64,000 bases of DNA from Alistipes senegalensis (lineage in GTDB: Bacteria > Bacteroidota > Bacteroidia > Bacteroidales > Rikenellaceae), in the NCBI GenBank assembly GCA_023665825.1, contig JAMPDE010000001.1, positions 210,789 to 274,788 on the forward strand, read 5' to 3'. Under the pieces are notes generated by a model. That model did no database searches, was not told where the DNA came from, and saw nothing but the letters and a program-made list of their open reading frames with translations. This document shows positions 8,612 through 17,561 of the stretch, in pieces (within the stretch, counting starts at the first letter, position 1; each line of letters begins with the position of its first letter). Both the position numbers and the translations under genes were made by a program.

Positions 8612-8890
8612 ATGAAAAAATTTTTGTTAGTTGTCGGGGTTCTTATGGCGGAGGTCGTGAGTGCCCAAACCATCAACTGGGACTTGTCGCCCATCACCAC
8701 GATGCTGCGAACGCTTATCCCCAACATTCTGGCCGTCATCTGCGTCGTCGCGCTGGTCGGTTGGACGGCGTTCAACCTCTTCAAGAACTGGGACAACCGG
8801 CAGGAGATCATGACCAATTTCCTGTGGACACTGCTGGGAATCACGATCGCTTACGGCATCGTCCGCATCGGCATCACCGTCTTTTTGTAG
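8612..8890 (+). CDS. traE: TraE-like conjugation protein (VirB2-type)
   Basis: A 92-residue protein with a signal peptide (ending in VSAQ) and two hydrophobic helices separated by a short charged loop (FKNWDNRQE), which is the layout of VirB2/TraE pilin-like proteins. It opens the transfer operon and precedes the VirB3-like and VirB4 genes, the conserved order in Bacteroidetes ICEs. The exact family is called from order and topology. Confidence 0.75.
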   Translation: MKKFLLVVGVLMAEVVSAQTINWDLSPITTMLRTLIPNILAVICVVALVGWTAFNLFKNWDNRQEIMTNFLWTLLGITIAYGIVRIGITVFL

Positions 8891-8893
8891 CCG

Positions 8894-9139
8894 ATGGAAA
8901 CGCCCGTGAATCGTCGCATCCGCGACAAGGCTATGGTCTTCGGGCTTCCGGCCGACCGCTTCATGGTCTGCTTGGCCGTGATGTGCGCACCGGTACTGGT
9001 CGTCTTGTTCGTGCCGGTCGCCGTCGTCTTGTGGATCGCGTGGATGATTTTCGTCTATAAGTTTTTCCGGCGTCAGGAGCGGTTCGTGCGTTCGATGCGC
9101 GCGGACAAACGCTTCCCCGCCTGCCTTAAAAATCGTTGA
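8894..9139 (+). CDS. traF: TraF-like conjugation protein (VirB3-type, DUF4133-like)
   Basis: An 81-residue protein with an RDKAMVFGLPADRF motif before one long hydrophobic hairpin, then a basic tail (FRRQERFVRSM). This matches the VirB3/TraF inner-membrane subunit that precedes VirB4. Its stop overlaps the traG start by 4 bases. Confidence 0.8.
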   Translation: METPVNRRIRDKAMVFGLPADRFMVCLAVMCAPVLVVLFVPVAVVLWIAWMIFVYKFFRRQERFVRSMRADKRFPACLKNR

Positions 9140-11652
9140 CCATGTTCGAGACTTATTGTGTTTTGTTTTGCTTTCTGGTCGGTGCCGTCGTGCTGTTGCT
9201 CCGGCGGAGCGTTCCGGCCCGCGCATCGCAGAAGGCGAATGCGATGAACCTCGTCGAGCAGACGGAGAACAACCGGATGATTACCGCACAGGGCGATGTC
9301 GTCTTTTGTTACCGGTTGCACCTGCCCGAATGTTATTCGCTCGCCGAAGAGCAGTACGACCGCCTGAATGAAATCTGGCGCATCGCCCTGAAAGAGTTTC
9401 CGCAGGGTACGATCGTCCTGCGTTCCGACCGGTACGACCGGCAGCCGTTCGATGCTTCGGCGATGCCCGAAAACTCCTACATCCGGCGCGAGGAGAAACG
9501 GTATGCCGCGCAGCGCATGCAGACGTGCGATGCGTCGTATCTGTTCGTCGTATTCACAGGGTTCCGCTCGGTGCGCGACGTTCGCCGCACGAATCCGTTC
9601 ATCGCCTTGTCCCACCGGCAGGCGAAAGCGGAGGATGCGGCTTACCGGCAGTTCGTCGCGGCCGTAGATTCGATGTACCAGCAGCTTTCCGGTGCGGGAG
9701 GCTTCTCCGTCGAGCCGATGGACGCCGACGAAATCCGGGATTACACGCGTTATTACTTCAACGGCTTCCAGTCCGATTTCCTGACCGATGCCGAAGCGGC
9801 GGAATCGTTCGTCCGCATCGGCGACCGCTTCGTCGGGGCCGTGAGCATCGAGCACGAGCGGCAGTTCCCCGAAGTGCTGCGTTCGCCGCAGCCGGGCCGT
9901 TCGGTGCGGATTCCCGTCGGCATTACGGAGGACTTGGGCGTCGCGTTGCCCATTCCGCACCTCTACAACCAGATGATCGTCCTGACCGGCCACGAGCGGG
10001 AGTTCGAGCAGGTCAAACGCACGCTCGACACGTTCCGCAAGAATCGAGGCTTTTCCGAAGAAATCGAAGACCAGATGCGCCGGCTCGATAAGACGCGCGA
10101 GGCGTTGAGCGACGATCTCGACGCGTTGCTGGTGCGCGGGCATACCAATGTGATTTTCTGGGCCGAGAGCGAAGATTTATTAAAGACGTATCGTAGCACG
10201 ATAACTAACTTAATGAAACAGGAGCGCGACTTCGAGCCCGTCGTTCCCATCGGCGGCCAGTTGCGCAGCGTCTTCTATTGTTCGCATCCTGCGACGGTCG
10301 CCTGCATGGACAGGGATTCGTTCTATCTGGTCGACCTCAAACAGGCCGTCGCCCTGTTCCAGCAGACGGGCGGTTATCGTTCCGACGATAGCGGCATCTA
10401 TTACAGCGACCCGATCGACCACCTGCCGTTGCGGTACGACTTGTACGATGCGAATAAGCGGTACGTCGATTCGCGGAACATCGCCGTCATCGGTCGGACG
10501 GGCGGCGGCAAGACGGTCTGCCTCGAATCGGTCATCGAGGGGTACCACAACGATCCCGACCACGATTACGTGAATATCGTCGTCGACTGCGGCGGGTCGT
10601 ACGACAAGGCGGCGCGGCTGTACGACCCCGAAGAGGTCTTCATCTTCCGGTACAGCCCGGACGAATCGTTGGGGCTCGACCCCTTCGCGGTCGGTACGAC
10701 GGCGGACAGCGACCGCGTGGACGACATCTGCGAAACGTTGTGGTTGATGATCAAGCCCGACCGGGAGCCTTCGGCCGAAGAACGGGTTTCGCTGCGGCGA
10801 ATCGTCCTGTCCTATCTGGAAAACTCGAAAGAGCAGTCGTGGCCGGACTTTTACCGTTGGGTGCGCGACAACTGCGAGCAGATTTTCAAGGAGAACGAAA
10901 TCCGCGAATCCTACTTCGACATCGGGCAGTTCGTGCACAACGGCAGCGAGTGGTTCGAGGGCGGCATTTACGGTAACGTGCTGGCCCGCAGCGAAGACCC
11001 GACGACGCGGCTGCAAGGGAAAAAGTTGCTCATTTTCGAGTTGGAAAACATCCGGCAGAATCCGCAGTTGCTCTCCATCGTCGTCCATATGATCGGCATC
11101 GCCATCCGCACGTTGGTCTGGGAGCAGCCCGGACGGCGCGGATTCATCATCTACGAGGAGTTCGCCGAGCTGATGAAGATCGACATCATCTTTTCGGCCG
11201 TGTTGTACCAGATGCAGGCTATCCGCAAGAAGGGCGGTTCGGCGTGCATCGTCTTGCAGAACCTCGACCAGCTGGCCTTGAATGCGGGCGACCGCTACCG
11301 CAACGACGGCGGGGCTGCCGGTGCCTTGATGAAGAATATCGAGACGACGATCTTCCTCGCCGGTGCCGACCCTGCCGGTTTCGAGCGGTACGCTCCCGCC
11401 TTCACGCCGCACGACCGGCAGTGCGTCTTGGCATTGAAGAACAATTATACGACCGAGCCGCGTTACTCGTCGTTTTATCTTTTCCGCAGCAAGAAATCGG
11501 CGTTGCTGACTTTGTGCGTCAGTCCGCGAACGTTCCTCGCCTATCAGACCGAAGGGGAAATTTGCGACGAGCTCGGAAAACGCTATGCCGAAACCGGTTC
11601 GATGGAACGCGCCATCGAGCTCTACGAACAGCAGCATGAACAATCATCCTAA
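9136..11652 (+). CDS. traG: TraG/VirB4 conjugation ATPase
   Basis: The 838-residue ATPase has an N-terminal membrane-associated segment, a VirB4 N-domain, and Walker A GRTGGGKT near residues 453-460. Walker B lies in GFIIYEEFAELM. CIVLQNLDQL follows, and a family-typical end (LSPRTFLAYQTEGEICDEL-like). It powers assembly and substrate transfer. It overlaps traF by 4 bases, and the length matches Bacteroidetes TraG. Confidence 0.92.
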   Translation: MTMFETYCVLFCFLVGAVVLLLRRSVPARASQKANAMNLVEQTENNRMITAQGDVVFCYRLHLPECYSLAEEQYDRLNEIWRIALKEFPQGTIVLRSDRYDRQPFDASAMPENSYIRREEKRYAAQRMQTCDASYLFVVFTGFRSVRDVRRTNPFIALSHRQAKAEDAAYRQFVAAVDSMYQQLSGAGGFSVEPMDADEIRDYTRYYFNGFQSDFLTDAEAAESFVRIGDRFVGAVSIEHERQFPEVLRSPQPGRSVRIPVGITEDLGVALPIPHLYNQMIVLTGHEREFEQVKRTLDTFRKNRGFSEEIEDQMRRLDKTREALSDDLDALLVRGHTNVIFWAESEDLLKTYRSTITNLMKQERDFEPVVPIGGQLRSVFYCSHPATVACMDRDSFYLVDLKQAVALFQQTGGYRSDDSGIYYSDPIDHLPLRYDLYDANKRYVDSRNIAVIGRTGGGKTVCLESVIEGYHNDPDHDYVNIVVDCGGSYDKAARLYDPEEVFIFRYSPDESLGLDPFAVGTTADSDRVDDICETLWLMIKPDREPSAEERVSLRRIVLSYLENSKEQSWPDFYRWVRDNCEQIFKENEIRESYFDIGQFVHNGSEWFEGGIYGNVLARSEDPTTRLQGKKLLIFELENIRQNPQLLSIVVHMIGIAIRTLVWEQPGRRGFIIYEEFAELMKIDIIFSAVLYQMQAIRKKGGSACIVLQNLDQLALNAGDRYRNDGGAAGALMKNIETTIFLAGADPAGFERYAPAFTPHDRQCVLALKNNYTTEPRYSSFYLFRSKKSALLTLCVSPRTFLAYQTEGEICDELGKRYAETGSMERAIELYEQQHEQSS

Positions 11653-11665
11653 AAACAATCGAATC

Positions 11666-12223
11666 ATGAAACGGACAGTTCTTTTAATGGTGGCGGTACT
11701 CGTTGCCGGAACAGTGCGGGGCCAGATGGCGGTCGTCGCCCCGAGCCTCGAAACGCAGGTGGCCCTGAATCACGTCGAGCAGATTCAGCAGGCCGTGCAG
11801 ACCTATGAAACGATGGTCGGCGTCAAGGCGGGCATCGACAAGGGGATCGATGCCGTCGAGAAAGTAAACAGCAAACTGACGACCATCCGCGAGGTGCAGG
11901 AGGTCGCCGACCGTTCGGCTCGCTGCATCCGCCGGATCGAACGGGTGTATAAGAAACTCGGCGACATGGAGCCCGGTTTGCGCGGCATCACCGACCTGAT
12001 GACGCAGTGCAATCAGGTAGCGCGCGACTGCATCAACGTGACGGCCTACGGCGCGAAGGTATTTTCGCCCGGCTTCCTGCGGATGAGCGACGCCGAGCGT
12101 CTGAATGAAACTCGTCGGGTGCTCGACGATCTGGACAAGCTGGCCGCACGGGTCAATTACATCGACACGCAGGCCAACGCCATCCGGTTCAACCACGAAA
12201 TGATGAACGCTTATCTGCATTGA
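11666..12223 (+). CDS. traI: TraI-like periplasmic conjugation protein (DUF4141, VirB5-type)
   Basis: ATG 11666 gives a clean signal peptide (LLMVAVLVAGTVRG). The mature part is helical and coiled-coil, with LNHVEQIQQAVQTYE and IREVQEVADRSARCIRRIE, as in DUF4141/TraI proteins. Upstream ATGs extend into traG and spoil the signal. It lies between VirB4 and VirB6 homologues. It probably works at the pilus or channel tip like VirB5. Confidence 0.8.
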   Translation: MKRTVLLMVAVLVAGTVRGQMAVVAPSLETQVALNHVEQIQQAVQTYETMVGVKAGIDKGIDAVEKVNSKLTTIREVQEVADRSARCIRRIERVYKKLGDMEPGLRGITDLMTQCNQVARDCINVTAYGAKVFSPGFLRMSDAERLNETRRVLDDLDKLAARVNYIDTQANAIRFNHEMMNAYLH

Positions 12224-12224
12224 C

Positions 12225-12995
12225 ATGGATGCAATGACCTTTATCGAAAAACTCTCCGCAGCGCAGACGGAGATTCCGGCGGCGGCGATGCGGATTGCCG
12301 GGTTTTTCCTCCTGATGCAGGGCGTGCTGATTTTCCTGCAAAAGAAGAACGACCCGCAGAAATCGGTTTGGGAGGATCTATCCGGCGTCCTGCTGGCCGG
12401 GTTGGTCGTCTTTCTGTTTCCCGAATTGGTTCGATTCGTCGAACTTGCGGTCGCTGCGGCCATGCCTTTGAACGACGGCACCCCGCACGTCGACAGTATT
12501 GCCGAGTATATGCGGAGTGCGTTCGACGGCTTGTCCGACGAGGCGCAGGACGACAGTTTGGCCGATACCGTAACGTCGGCGACGCTGAATGCCCTGAATC
12601 CGTTCTCCTTGTTGCAAGGCCGGACGGCGACCTACCTGATCGCCCATTGCCTTTTGAAGCCGTTGGCCGATCTGGTCAATACGTTGTGTTTCCCCACCTA
12701 CCTGTTCATCCGCAGCGCGGGTTTGCGCGTATGTTATCTGATTGCGCCGCTGGTGCTGATGCTCGGAGCTTTCGCACCCTTCCGCCTATTGTGGAAACAC
12801 TGGTTCATGGTTTATATCGCCTTGCTCGTTTCCGGCCCGGCACTGATTCTGGCGAACCGCTTCTGCGAGGAGGCTTTCGCGCTCTACATCGAATGCACGG
12901 ATTCGCCGGTGCTCGGATTCATCATGGTGGCATTGGCCCGCTTCAAGATATTCCAGTCCGTCATGGATTTGAGCTACCGGATATTCCGGGTTTAA
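12225..12995 (+). CDS. traJ: TraJ-like polytopic membrane protein (VirB6-type)
   Basis: A 256-residue protein with at least five hydrophobic segments (such as GVLLAGLVVFLFPELV and LIAPLVLMLGAFAPF), placed right after traI with a 1-base gap. Position and topology match TraJ/VirB6, an inner-membrane channel component. It is somewhat shorter than the usual 300-plus residues but shows no sign of truncation. Confidence 0.8.
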   Translation: MDAMTFIEKLSAAQTEIPAAAMRIAGFFLLMQGVLIFLQKKNDPQKSVWEDLSGVLLAGLVVFLFPELVRFVELAVAAAMPLNDGTPHVDSIAEYMRSAFDGLSDEAQDDSLADTVTSATLNALNPFSLLQGRTATYLIAHCLLKPLADLVNTLCFPTYLFIRSAGLRVCYLIAPLVLMLGAFAPFRLLWKHWFMVYIALLVSGPALILANRFCEEAFALYIECTDSPVLGFIMVALARFKIFQSVMDLSYRIFRV

Positions 12996-13029
12996 GTCGA
13001 ATAATATCGTAATATAATAATATCCGCTT

Positions 13030-13650
13030 ATGATTCCAGAAACGATACGTTCGTTCCGCGAGCGGTTGCAGCGCAACCACATCGTGACCGTCTTTTGCCT
13101 GCTCGCCGTCGTCGTCTGCTTCGTCCTCAATTCGCTGGAGCGGCGCGAGGCGCAGCGCGAGCGCATGGAGTACGCCTATTACGTCGCTGCGGACGGCGAG
13201 GTCATCCCCGCCCGTTACGCCCAGCGGCGCGACAACCTCGAAATCGAAATCCGCCACCACCTGACGATGTTCGTCGATGCGTGGTACAGTCTGACGCAGT
13301 ACGACTGGCAGCAGAAAGCCGAAGCGGCCGGATGGCTCGGCGGCAACAGCATCCGCGACCTGTTCGTCGGGCGTCAGAAAGCCGGTTATTACAACCGGTT
13401 CATCCAAAACAATATCGTGCAGAGGGCCCGCATCGAGGAGATGCGCATTCGGCCCGAATCGGACGGAACCTTTTCGTTCGAGTTGGTCATCGGGATGCAG
13501 GAGCAGTCGGATGCCTATGCCCGTACATGGCGGGTGTTGTCCGAAGGCCGTGTCCGCGTCATCGACCGCAGCTGGCCGCACAACCCGCACGGGCTGTGGA
13601 TCGAGCCGTACTTGGAAACGAAAATCATGGAGGTGAAAAACGATGAATAG
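13030..13650 (+). CDS. traK: TraK conjugation protein (VirB8-type)
   Basis: A bitopic 206-residue protein: a short cytoplasmic basic segment, one transmembrane helix near residues 17-33, then a periplasmic domain with HHLTMFVDAWYSLTQYDW and ADGTFSFEL-type strands, the TraK/VirB8 pattern. It overlaps traM by 8 bases. Confidence 0.85.
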   Translation: MIPETIRSFRERLQRNHIVTVFCLLAVVVCFVLNSLERREAQRERMEYAYYVAADGEVIPARYAQRRDNLEIEIRHHLTMFVDAWYSLTQYDWQQKAEAAGWLGGNSIRDLFVGRQKAGYYNRFIQNNIVQRARIEEMRIRPESDGTFSFELVIGMQEQSDAYARTWRVLSEGRVRVIDRSWPHNPHGLWIEPYLETKIMEVKNDE

Positions 13651-14641
13651 GCAGTTGAAAATCGCAGTGGCGGTCGGTGCCGCCGTTCTGTTGCTCCTGA
13701 CCGCTTTGTACCTGTACAAAAGCGAGGAGCGCACCGAGCAGACGAACAGCATCGAATCGATCGAAGACGTCATTTCCGAAAAGACCTTTCGGTCGAAACG
13801 GCAGGCTTACGAAGCGTTCGCCAACGAAAAGGAGCGTTTCTATCACCGTTCGACGAGCGCATTCGAGCAAGCGTCCCCGCAGGAAACTTCCGCCGTCCAC
13901 GAGCCGGAACCCGAAAGACGTCCGGCGGCAGCGGCTTCGGAAGATTCGCGGTTCGACGAGGCGTACCGGGAAATCAAACGGAACATGGACGAAATGTACG
14001 AACAGAATGGAGCTGCACCCGCAGCTTCATCGACACCCGCGTCCCGGCAGCCGGCCGCTTCAAAGCCGGAACCCGTGAAAAGCAGTGCCGACCGTCGTCG
14101 TGAAGCCATCCTGCGCGACTGGGGCATGACCTCCGCCGAATCGACCGGTTCCGACGATTCCGACGGTTCCGCTGCGGCCGGGATGTTCCGGGCCGTCATA
14201 CATGGCACGCAGCTGCTGAAAGCGGGGCAGCCCGCCCTGTTCCGCACCAAAGAGCCCATCCGTTACGGCAGTCTGGTCGTTCCGGCCAATACGTTGTTGT
14301 CGGGCGTTACGGCTATTTCCGAAAACCGTCTGACGGTGGACATCGGCTCGGTGCGGCTCGGCCAGCAGGTATTCTACCTTCCGTTGGAGGTTTACGGTTC
14401 GGACGGCATGCAGGGGCTACCGCTCAACTACGATGCCGTGAACAAGGTCGCCGGAGAGCAAACCTCGTCTACGGCCATTCAGGAAACCGGCGCGGCCGTG
14501 TTGCGTTACGGCGGTACGGTGGGCCGCGTGGCCGGTGCCTTGATTACGGGCGTCGGCAACCAAGTGCGCAATACGAAGAATCTGGAAGTAAAACTCATCG
14601 ACAATCAGACAGTCATCCTTAAAATCGCAGAAAGAAAATAA
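13643..14641 (+). CDS. traM: TraM conjugation protein (VirB10-type)
   Basis: The 332-residue protein has an N-terminal membrane helix, a long Pro/Ala/Ser/Glu linker (about residues 60-165) and a C-terminal barrel-like domain. That domain contains FRAVIHGTQLLKAGQPALFR and YGSLVVPANTLLSGV, the TraM/VirB10 signature. It would span the envelope and form the core complex with TraN. Its stop overlaps the traN start by one base. Confidence 0.88.
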   Translation: MNRQLKIAVAVGAAVLLLLTALYLYKSEERTEQTNSIESIEDVISEKTFRSKRQAYEAFANEKERFYHRSTSAFEQASPQETSAVHEPEPERRPAAAASEDSRFDEAYREIKRNMDEMYEQNGAAPAASSTPASRQPAASKPEPVKSSADRRREAILRDWGMTSAESTGSDDSDGSAAAGMFRAVIHGTQLLKAGQPALFRTKEPIRYGSLVVPANTLLSGVTAISENRLTVDIGSVRLGQQVFYLPLEVYGSDGMQGLPLNYDAVNKVAGEQTSSTAIQETGAAVLRYGGTVGRVAGALITGVGNQVRNTKNLEVKLIDNQTVILKIAERK

Positions 14642-15483
14642 TGAAACCGAGATTTTTATTAACGGCGGTCGTCCTGTGTACGACCCTTACGACGGTCGCC
14701 CAGCAGCGTGTCTATTGGCGTCGCGACAAAGTGACGCAGCTCATCTTCCCGGCCGAGATCGCCAAGTTCCGCACGGGATACACGTCGGTCGACGCCGTAT
14801 CGCAGAGCGACGGCAGAGTGCTTTACATCCAGCCCGTCGACGCCCTGCCCGAAAGCAACCTGAACGTTATTACGGCCGACGGCCGGTACTACATGTTCGA
14901 TGTCGTTTACGATGATGCGGCGACTACGGTCAATTACATCATTGAGCCGTCGACGGCATTCTATCGGGAAACGCCGGAACCGGCTGCACCCATGCCCGAA
15001 CCGGCTTCGTCCGCTCCCGTCGTCGAAGAAGCATCCGGTGTCCCGGCATCGGCATCGACCGCCCGCATCGGAGCAGTACAGGGTATGCCCGATTACATTC
15101 AGTCGAACAACGTGGCCCGCTTGCAGAAGCTCGCTTTCGTCTTGCGCGGGGTGTATGCGGATGCCGACCGCCTCTACTTCAAGTTCCGCATCGAGAATAA
15201 CGCCAACATTCCTTTCGACGTCGATTACATCGCCTTTTCGGTCGTAGCCCGCCGAACCAAGAAAACATCGACGCAGGAACGTATGCAGGTCTTTCCGTCG
15301 GAATCCGATAAGGAGGTGCATCGCATCGATGCTAAAAGCCGATGCGAGGTGATTTACGCGTTCGACAAATTCACCATCGGCAAGGACAAGGTGTTGTTGG
15401 CCGAAGTGCTCGAATCGGGCGGCGACCGGAACATCGCCTTATCCATCCCCGAACACTTCATCATCGAGGCTCGCAAGTTATGA
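14641..15483 (+). CDS. traN: TraN conjugation protein (DUF4138, VirB9-type)
   Basis: A 280-residue exported protein with signal peptide ending near TVAQ. It has KVTQLIFPAEIAKFRTG, NLNVITADGRYYMFDVVY and a C-terminal domain FDVDYIAFSVVARRTKKTSTQ, all typical of Bacteroidetes TraN. With TraM it forms the outer-membrane core complex. A short open frame starting in its stop codon (15480) runs into traO and is not convincing. Confidence 0.9.
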   Translation: MKPRFLLTAVVLCTTLTTVAQQRVYWRRDKVTQLIFPAEIAKFRTGYTSVDAVSQSDGRVLYIQPVDALPESNLNVITADGRYYMFDVVYDDAATTVNYIIEPSTAFYRETPEPAAPMPEPASSAPVVEEASGVPASASTARIGAVQGMPDYIQSNNVARLQKLAFVLRGVYADADRLYFKFRIENNANIPFDVDYIAFSVVARRTKKTSTQERMQVFPSESDKEVHRIDAKSRCEVIYAFDKFTIGKDKVLLAEVLESGGDRNIALSIPEHFIIEARKL

Positions 15484-15639
15484 AAGAACGGGGTGTTCGC
15501 GGCATGATCTGCGCCGAAGCGCGGCTTTGCACTGCTGTTGTCGGCAGCACGGCCTGCTTGATAAAAAGCCTCGTTCGCGAATTACGCATTTATTGCAAAC
15601 AGCGAATCGTTCGCTACAAATTACGGAAAAGAAAAAGAA

Positions 15640-16173
15640 ATGAAAACGAAATTCTTATTGACGGCCGTCCTGTTGTGCGTCATCGCGACGGCCGAAGCAC
15701 AAATCGGATATAAGGGGCAGACGTTCTCGGAGGTCGGCGTCGGCATCGACCATCTCGGCGGTGCGGTCATCGAGGTCGGGTTCGGCCGGTATCTTTCGGC
15801 CCATTCGATCATCGGCATCGGCGGGTCGTATGGCCGTACCAAGTACCGGGCATCCGGCGGCGATTCGTTCCATGCGGCCCAGTGGGTCGGGAACCTGCAT
15901 TACCGGTACGCTATTCCGTTGAACCGGTTCATTCTTTCGCCCGCTGGCGGCATCTTGCTCGGCAGCGAGCAGTGCGACCGGTTCTCTGAACAGGGTAATA
16001 TCATCCCGTACAAGAATCGATTCGTTTACGGTCTGTTCATCGGGTGCAGTTTGGAATACATTCTCGGCCGCCACTTGTCGATCTACATCGCTCCGAAAAT
16101 GAATTACCTGATGAAGACGAACTTCGATGAAGTAAGACTAATCGGAAGTGCAGGGGTGAGGGTGTATTTCTAA
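15640..16173 (+). CDS. traO: TraO conjugation protein, outer-membrane beta-barrel
   Basis: The 177-residue product has a signal peptide (ending AEAQ), alternating aromatic and glycine-rich strands and a final residue Phe (VRVYF), as outer-membrane barrels do. It follows traN by 156 bases and closes the operon at a strong terminator. Length and order match TraO. Confidence 0.85.
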   Translation: MKTKFLLTAVLLCVIATAEAQIGYKGQTFSEVGVGIDHLGGAVIEVGFGRYLSAHSIIGIGGSYGRTKYRASGGDSFHAAQWVGNLHYRYAIPLNRFILSPAGGILLGSEQCDRFSEQGNIIPYKNRFVYGLFIGCSLEYILGRHLSIYIAPKMNYLMKTNFDEVRLIGSAGVRVYF

Positions 16174-16187
16174 TCAACAAAACAAAA

Positions 16188-16217
16188 TAAAAGGGAAGCA
16201 AAACCGCTTCCCTTTTT
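16188..16217. terminator. Bidirectional terminator between traO and the AT-rich cassette
   Basis: AAGGGAAGC pairs with GCTTCCCTT around AAAACC, followed by a T-run on the plus strand and A-rich sequence upstream. It separates two convergent transcription units. Confidence 0.85.
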
Positions 16218-16232
16218 TATATTGATAGGATA

Positions 16233-17015
16233 TTAACTTATAAGTGCATCACATAATTTATCCAATAGTGTTAATTTTCGTTTGTAATAGCATCGTTTTA
16301 TGGTATAATTTACAGAAAGGGATTGTTTCGCTTTTTCAAGTAAATCAATTTTTAAGGCTTTGAGTATTTTTCTATCGCTATTGGAACAACGATCGTTTGG
16401 GATAGGATCAGATGATATTGGAGAATATGTATCAAGCACTATATGCCAATAATTAAGTTGAGTAGGGGCATGTTTTATTTTTGTATGAGATTGTATTTCT
16501 ACAGGAGTAGTAGAATTAGTGAAGTGGCCTACCACTATCTGTTCTATGTTTGATTCTTCAGATGTTTCTGCTGCTGCTGATGCGTATTCATCTCGTTCTT
16601 GTTGCGATTGAAAAGTTTTTTTAAAGGGAAACGTAATGTTGTGTATGTCTTTTATAAAAAAATATATACCAAAGCACGGTTCTGTGATGGAAAAATTTGT
16701 CTCATTGGCTATTGGATAATTATCAGTATTATCCCACTCTCTGCAACCTTCATTTTTAGGTAAAAACATAATATGTTTATGGGCTAAAAATTTTCCACCT
16801 AATAAATTCATTGAAAGATTTGCCACATTACAATTAAATATGCTATCTGAAAATCTATACTTCCCTTTTTCCGTTTGAACCAAGAATTCTTCTAATGTGC
16901 CTTTTATCTGTCGAACAACAGCCAGATAAGGGTATTTTTTTTGTAAATCGCTAATTTCAAGTTTGGGTAAGTATTTAGATGATGGTAATATCTGTTTTGG
17001 GTAGATTCTACGCAT
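16233..17015 (-). CDS. Third gene of an AT-rich cassette, unknown function, 260 aa
   Basis: A soluble protein with no signal or membrane segment. Notable stretches are LAHKHIMFLPKNEGCREW and, near the C-terminus, a basic helix-rich tail (KRCYYKRKLTLLDKLCDAL). It overlaps the gene upstream by 8 bases. Codon use is far more AT-rich than in the flanking tra and umu genes, pointing to a separate, recent origin. The middle protein of the trio is also anonymous. I do not recognise the family. The cassette could be a defence or immunity module, a suggestion resting only on location and composition. Confidence 0.8.
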   Translation of the reverse strand: MRRIYPKQILPSSKYLPKLEISDLQKKYPYLAVVRQIKGTLEEFLVQTEKGKYRFSDSIFNCNVANLSMNLLGGKFLAHKHIMFLPKNEGCREWDNTDNYPIANETNFSITEPCFGIYFFIKDIHNITFPFKKTFQSQQERDEYASAAAETSEESNIEQIVVGHFTNSTTPVEIQSHTKIKHAPTQLNYWHIVLDTYSPISSDPIPNDRCSNSDRKILKALKIDLLEKAKQSLSVNYTIKRCYYKRKLTLLDKLCDALIS

Positions 17016-17556
17016 TACGTTTGTCTAAATCATTTAAGAGATTCTTAAATTCGGAAACAAGTTTGTCTATTGGTAATTCATTTGAAATAAGTAAATTACC
17101 ATTCCTGTGAATTGTGAATAATACATTTTTAGAATCTTCTTCATCGATAAATCGTGAGATAGTAAGGTATAGCTCGAATGGAAGCATTAAACGAATATCA
17201 ATACTTTGATCTTCTTTATTGAATGATGCTATATTGTCCGAGAATGGAATCGAACTCAATAGGTTGGCAATGGAATAAAATTGTTCTTTCCCTTTTTGGG
17301 GTATATCTTGTCCATATTTTCCCAAAGACATTTCAAGGGCTTTATAGCGACTTTGAGTGCGAAATTTTTGTAAATCAAGTAATTGATCATCGCTTTTTTG
17401 ATACGGTAAAATAAAAATATATGGATCCCCCGAAGAATTGATAGTAGTATAAACGGACGGTATAAATGAAGAATTAAAACCTTTGTTTGTAAAGGTTGAT
17501 AAATCATTTCCCGATGCTCCTCCTAAAAGTGCTAATGAAATAAACGCTAAATCCAT
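17008..17556 (-). CDS. Second gene of an AT-rich cassette, unknown function, 182 aa
   Basis: A 182-residue soluble protein starting MDLAFISLALLGGASG, which may be a buried helix rather than a signal peptide. It has YIFILPYQKSDDQL in the middle and a charged C-terminal helix (DKLVSEFKNLLNDLDKR). It starts 5 bases after gene one ends and overlaps gene three, so the three are translated as a unit. No family is recognised. Confidence 0.8.
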   Translation of the reverse strand: MDLAFISLALLGGASGNDLSTFTNKGFNSSFIPSVYTTINSSGDPYIFILPYQKSDDQLLDLQKFRTQSRYKALEMSLGKYGQDIPQKGKEQFYSIANLLSSIPFSDNIASFNKEDQSIDIRLMLPFELYLTISRFIDEEDSKNVLFTIHRNGNLLISNELPIDKLVSEFKNLLNDLDKRNA

Positions 17557-17561
17557 ATCGC

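Noticed and set aside
10210..11643. A long minus-strand frame opposite traG
   Set aside because: The VirB4 motifs are on the plus strand; the antisense frame is a composition shadow, as are similar frames opposite other tra genes.
15480..15713. A 77-codon frame starting in the traN stop
   Set aside because: It runs 74 bases into traO, has no recognisable sequence and no family in the known tra order.
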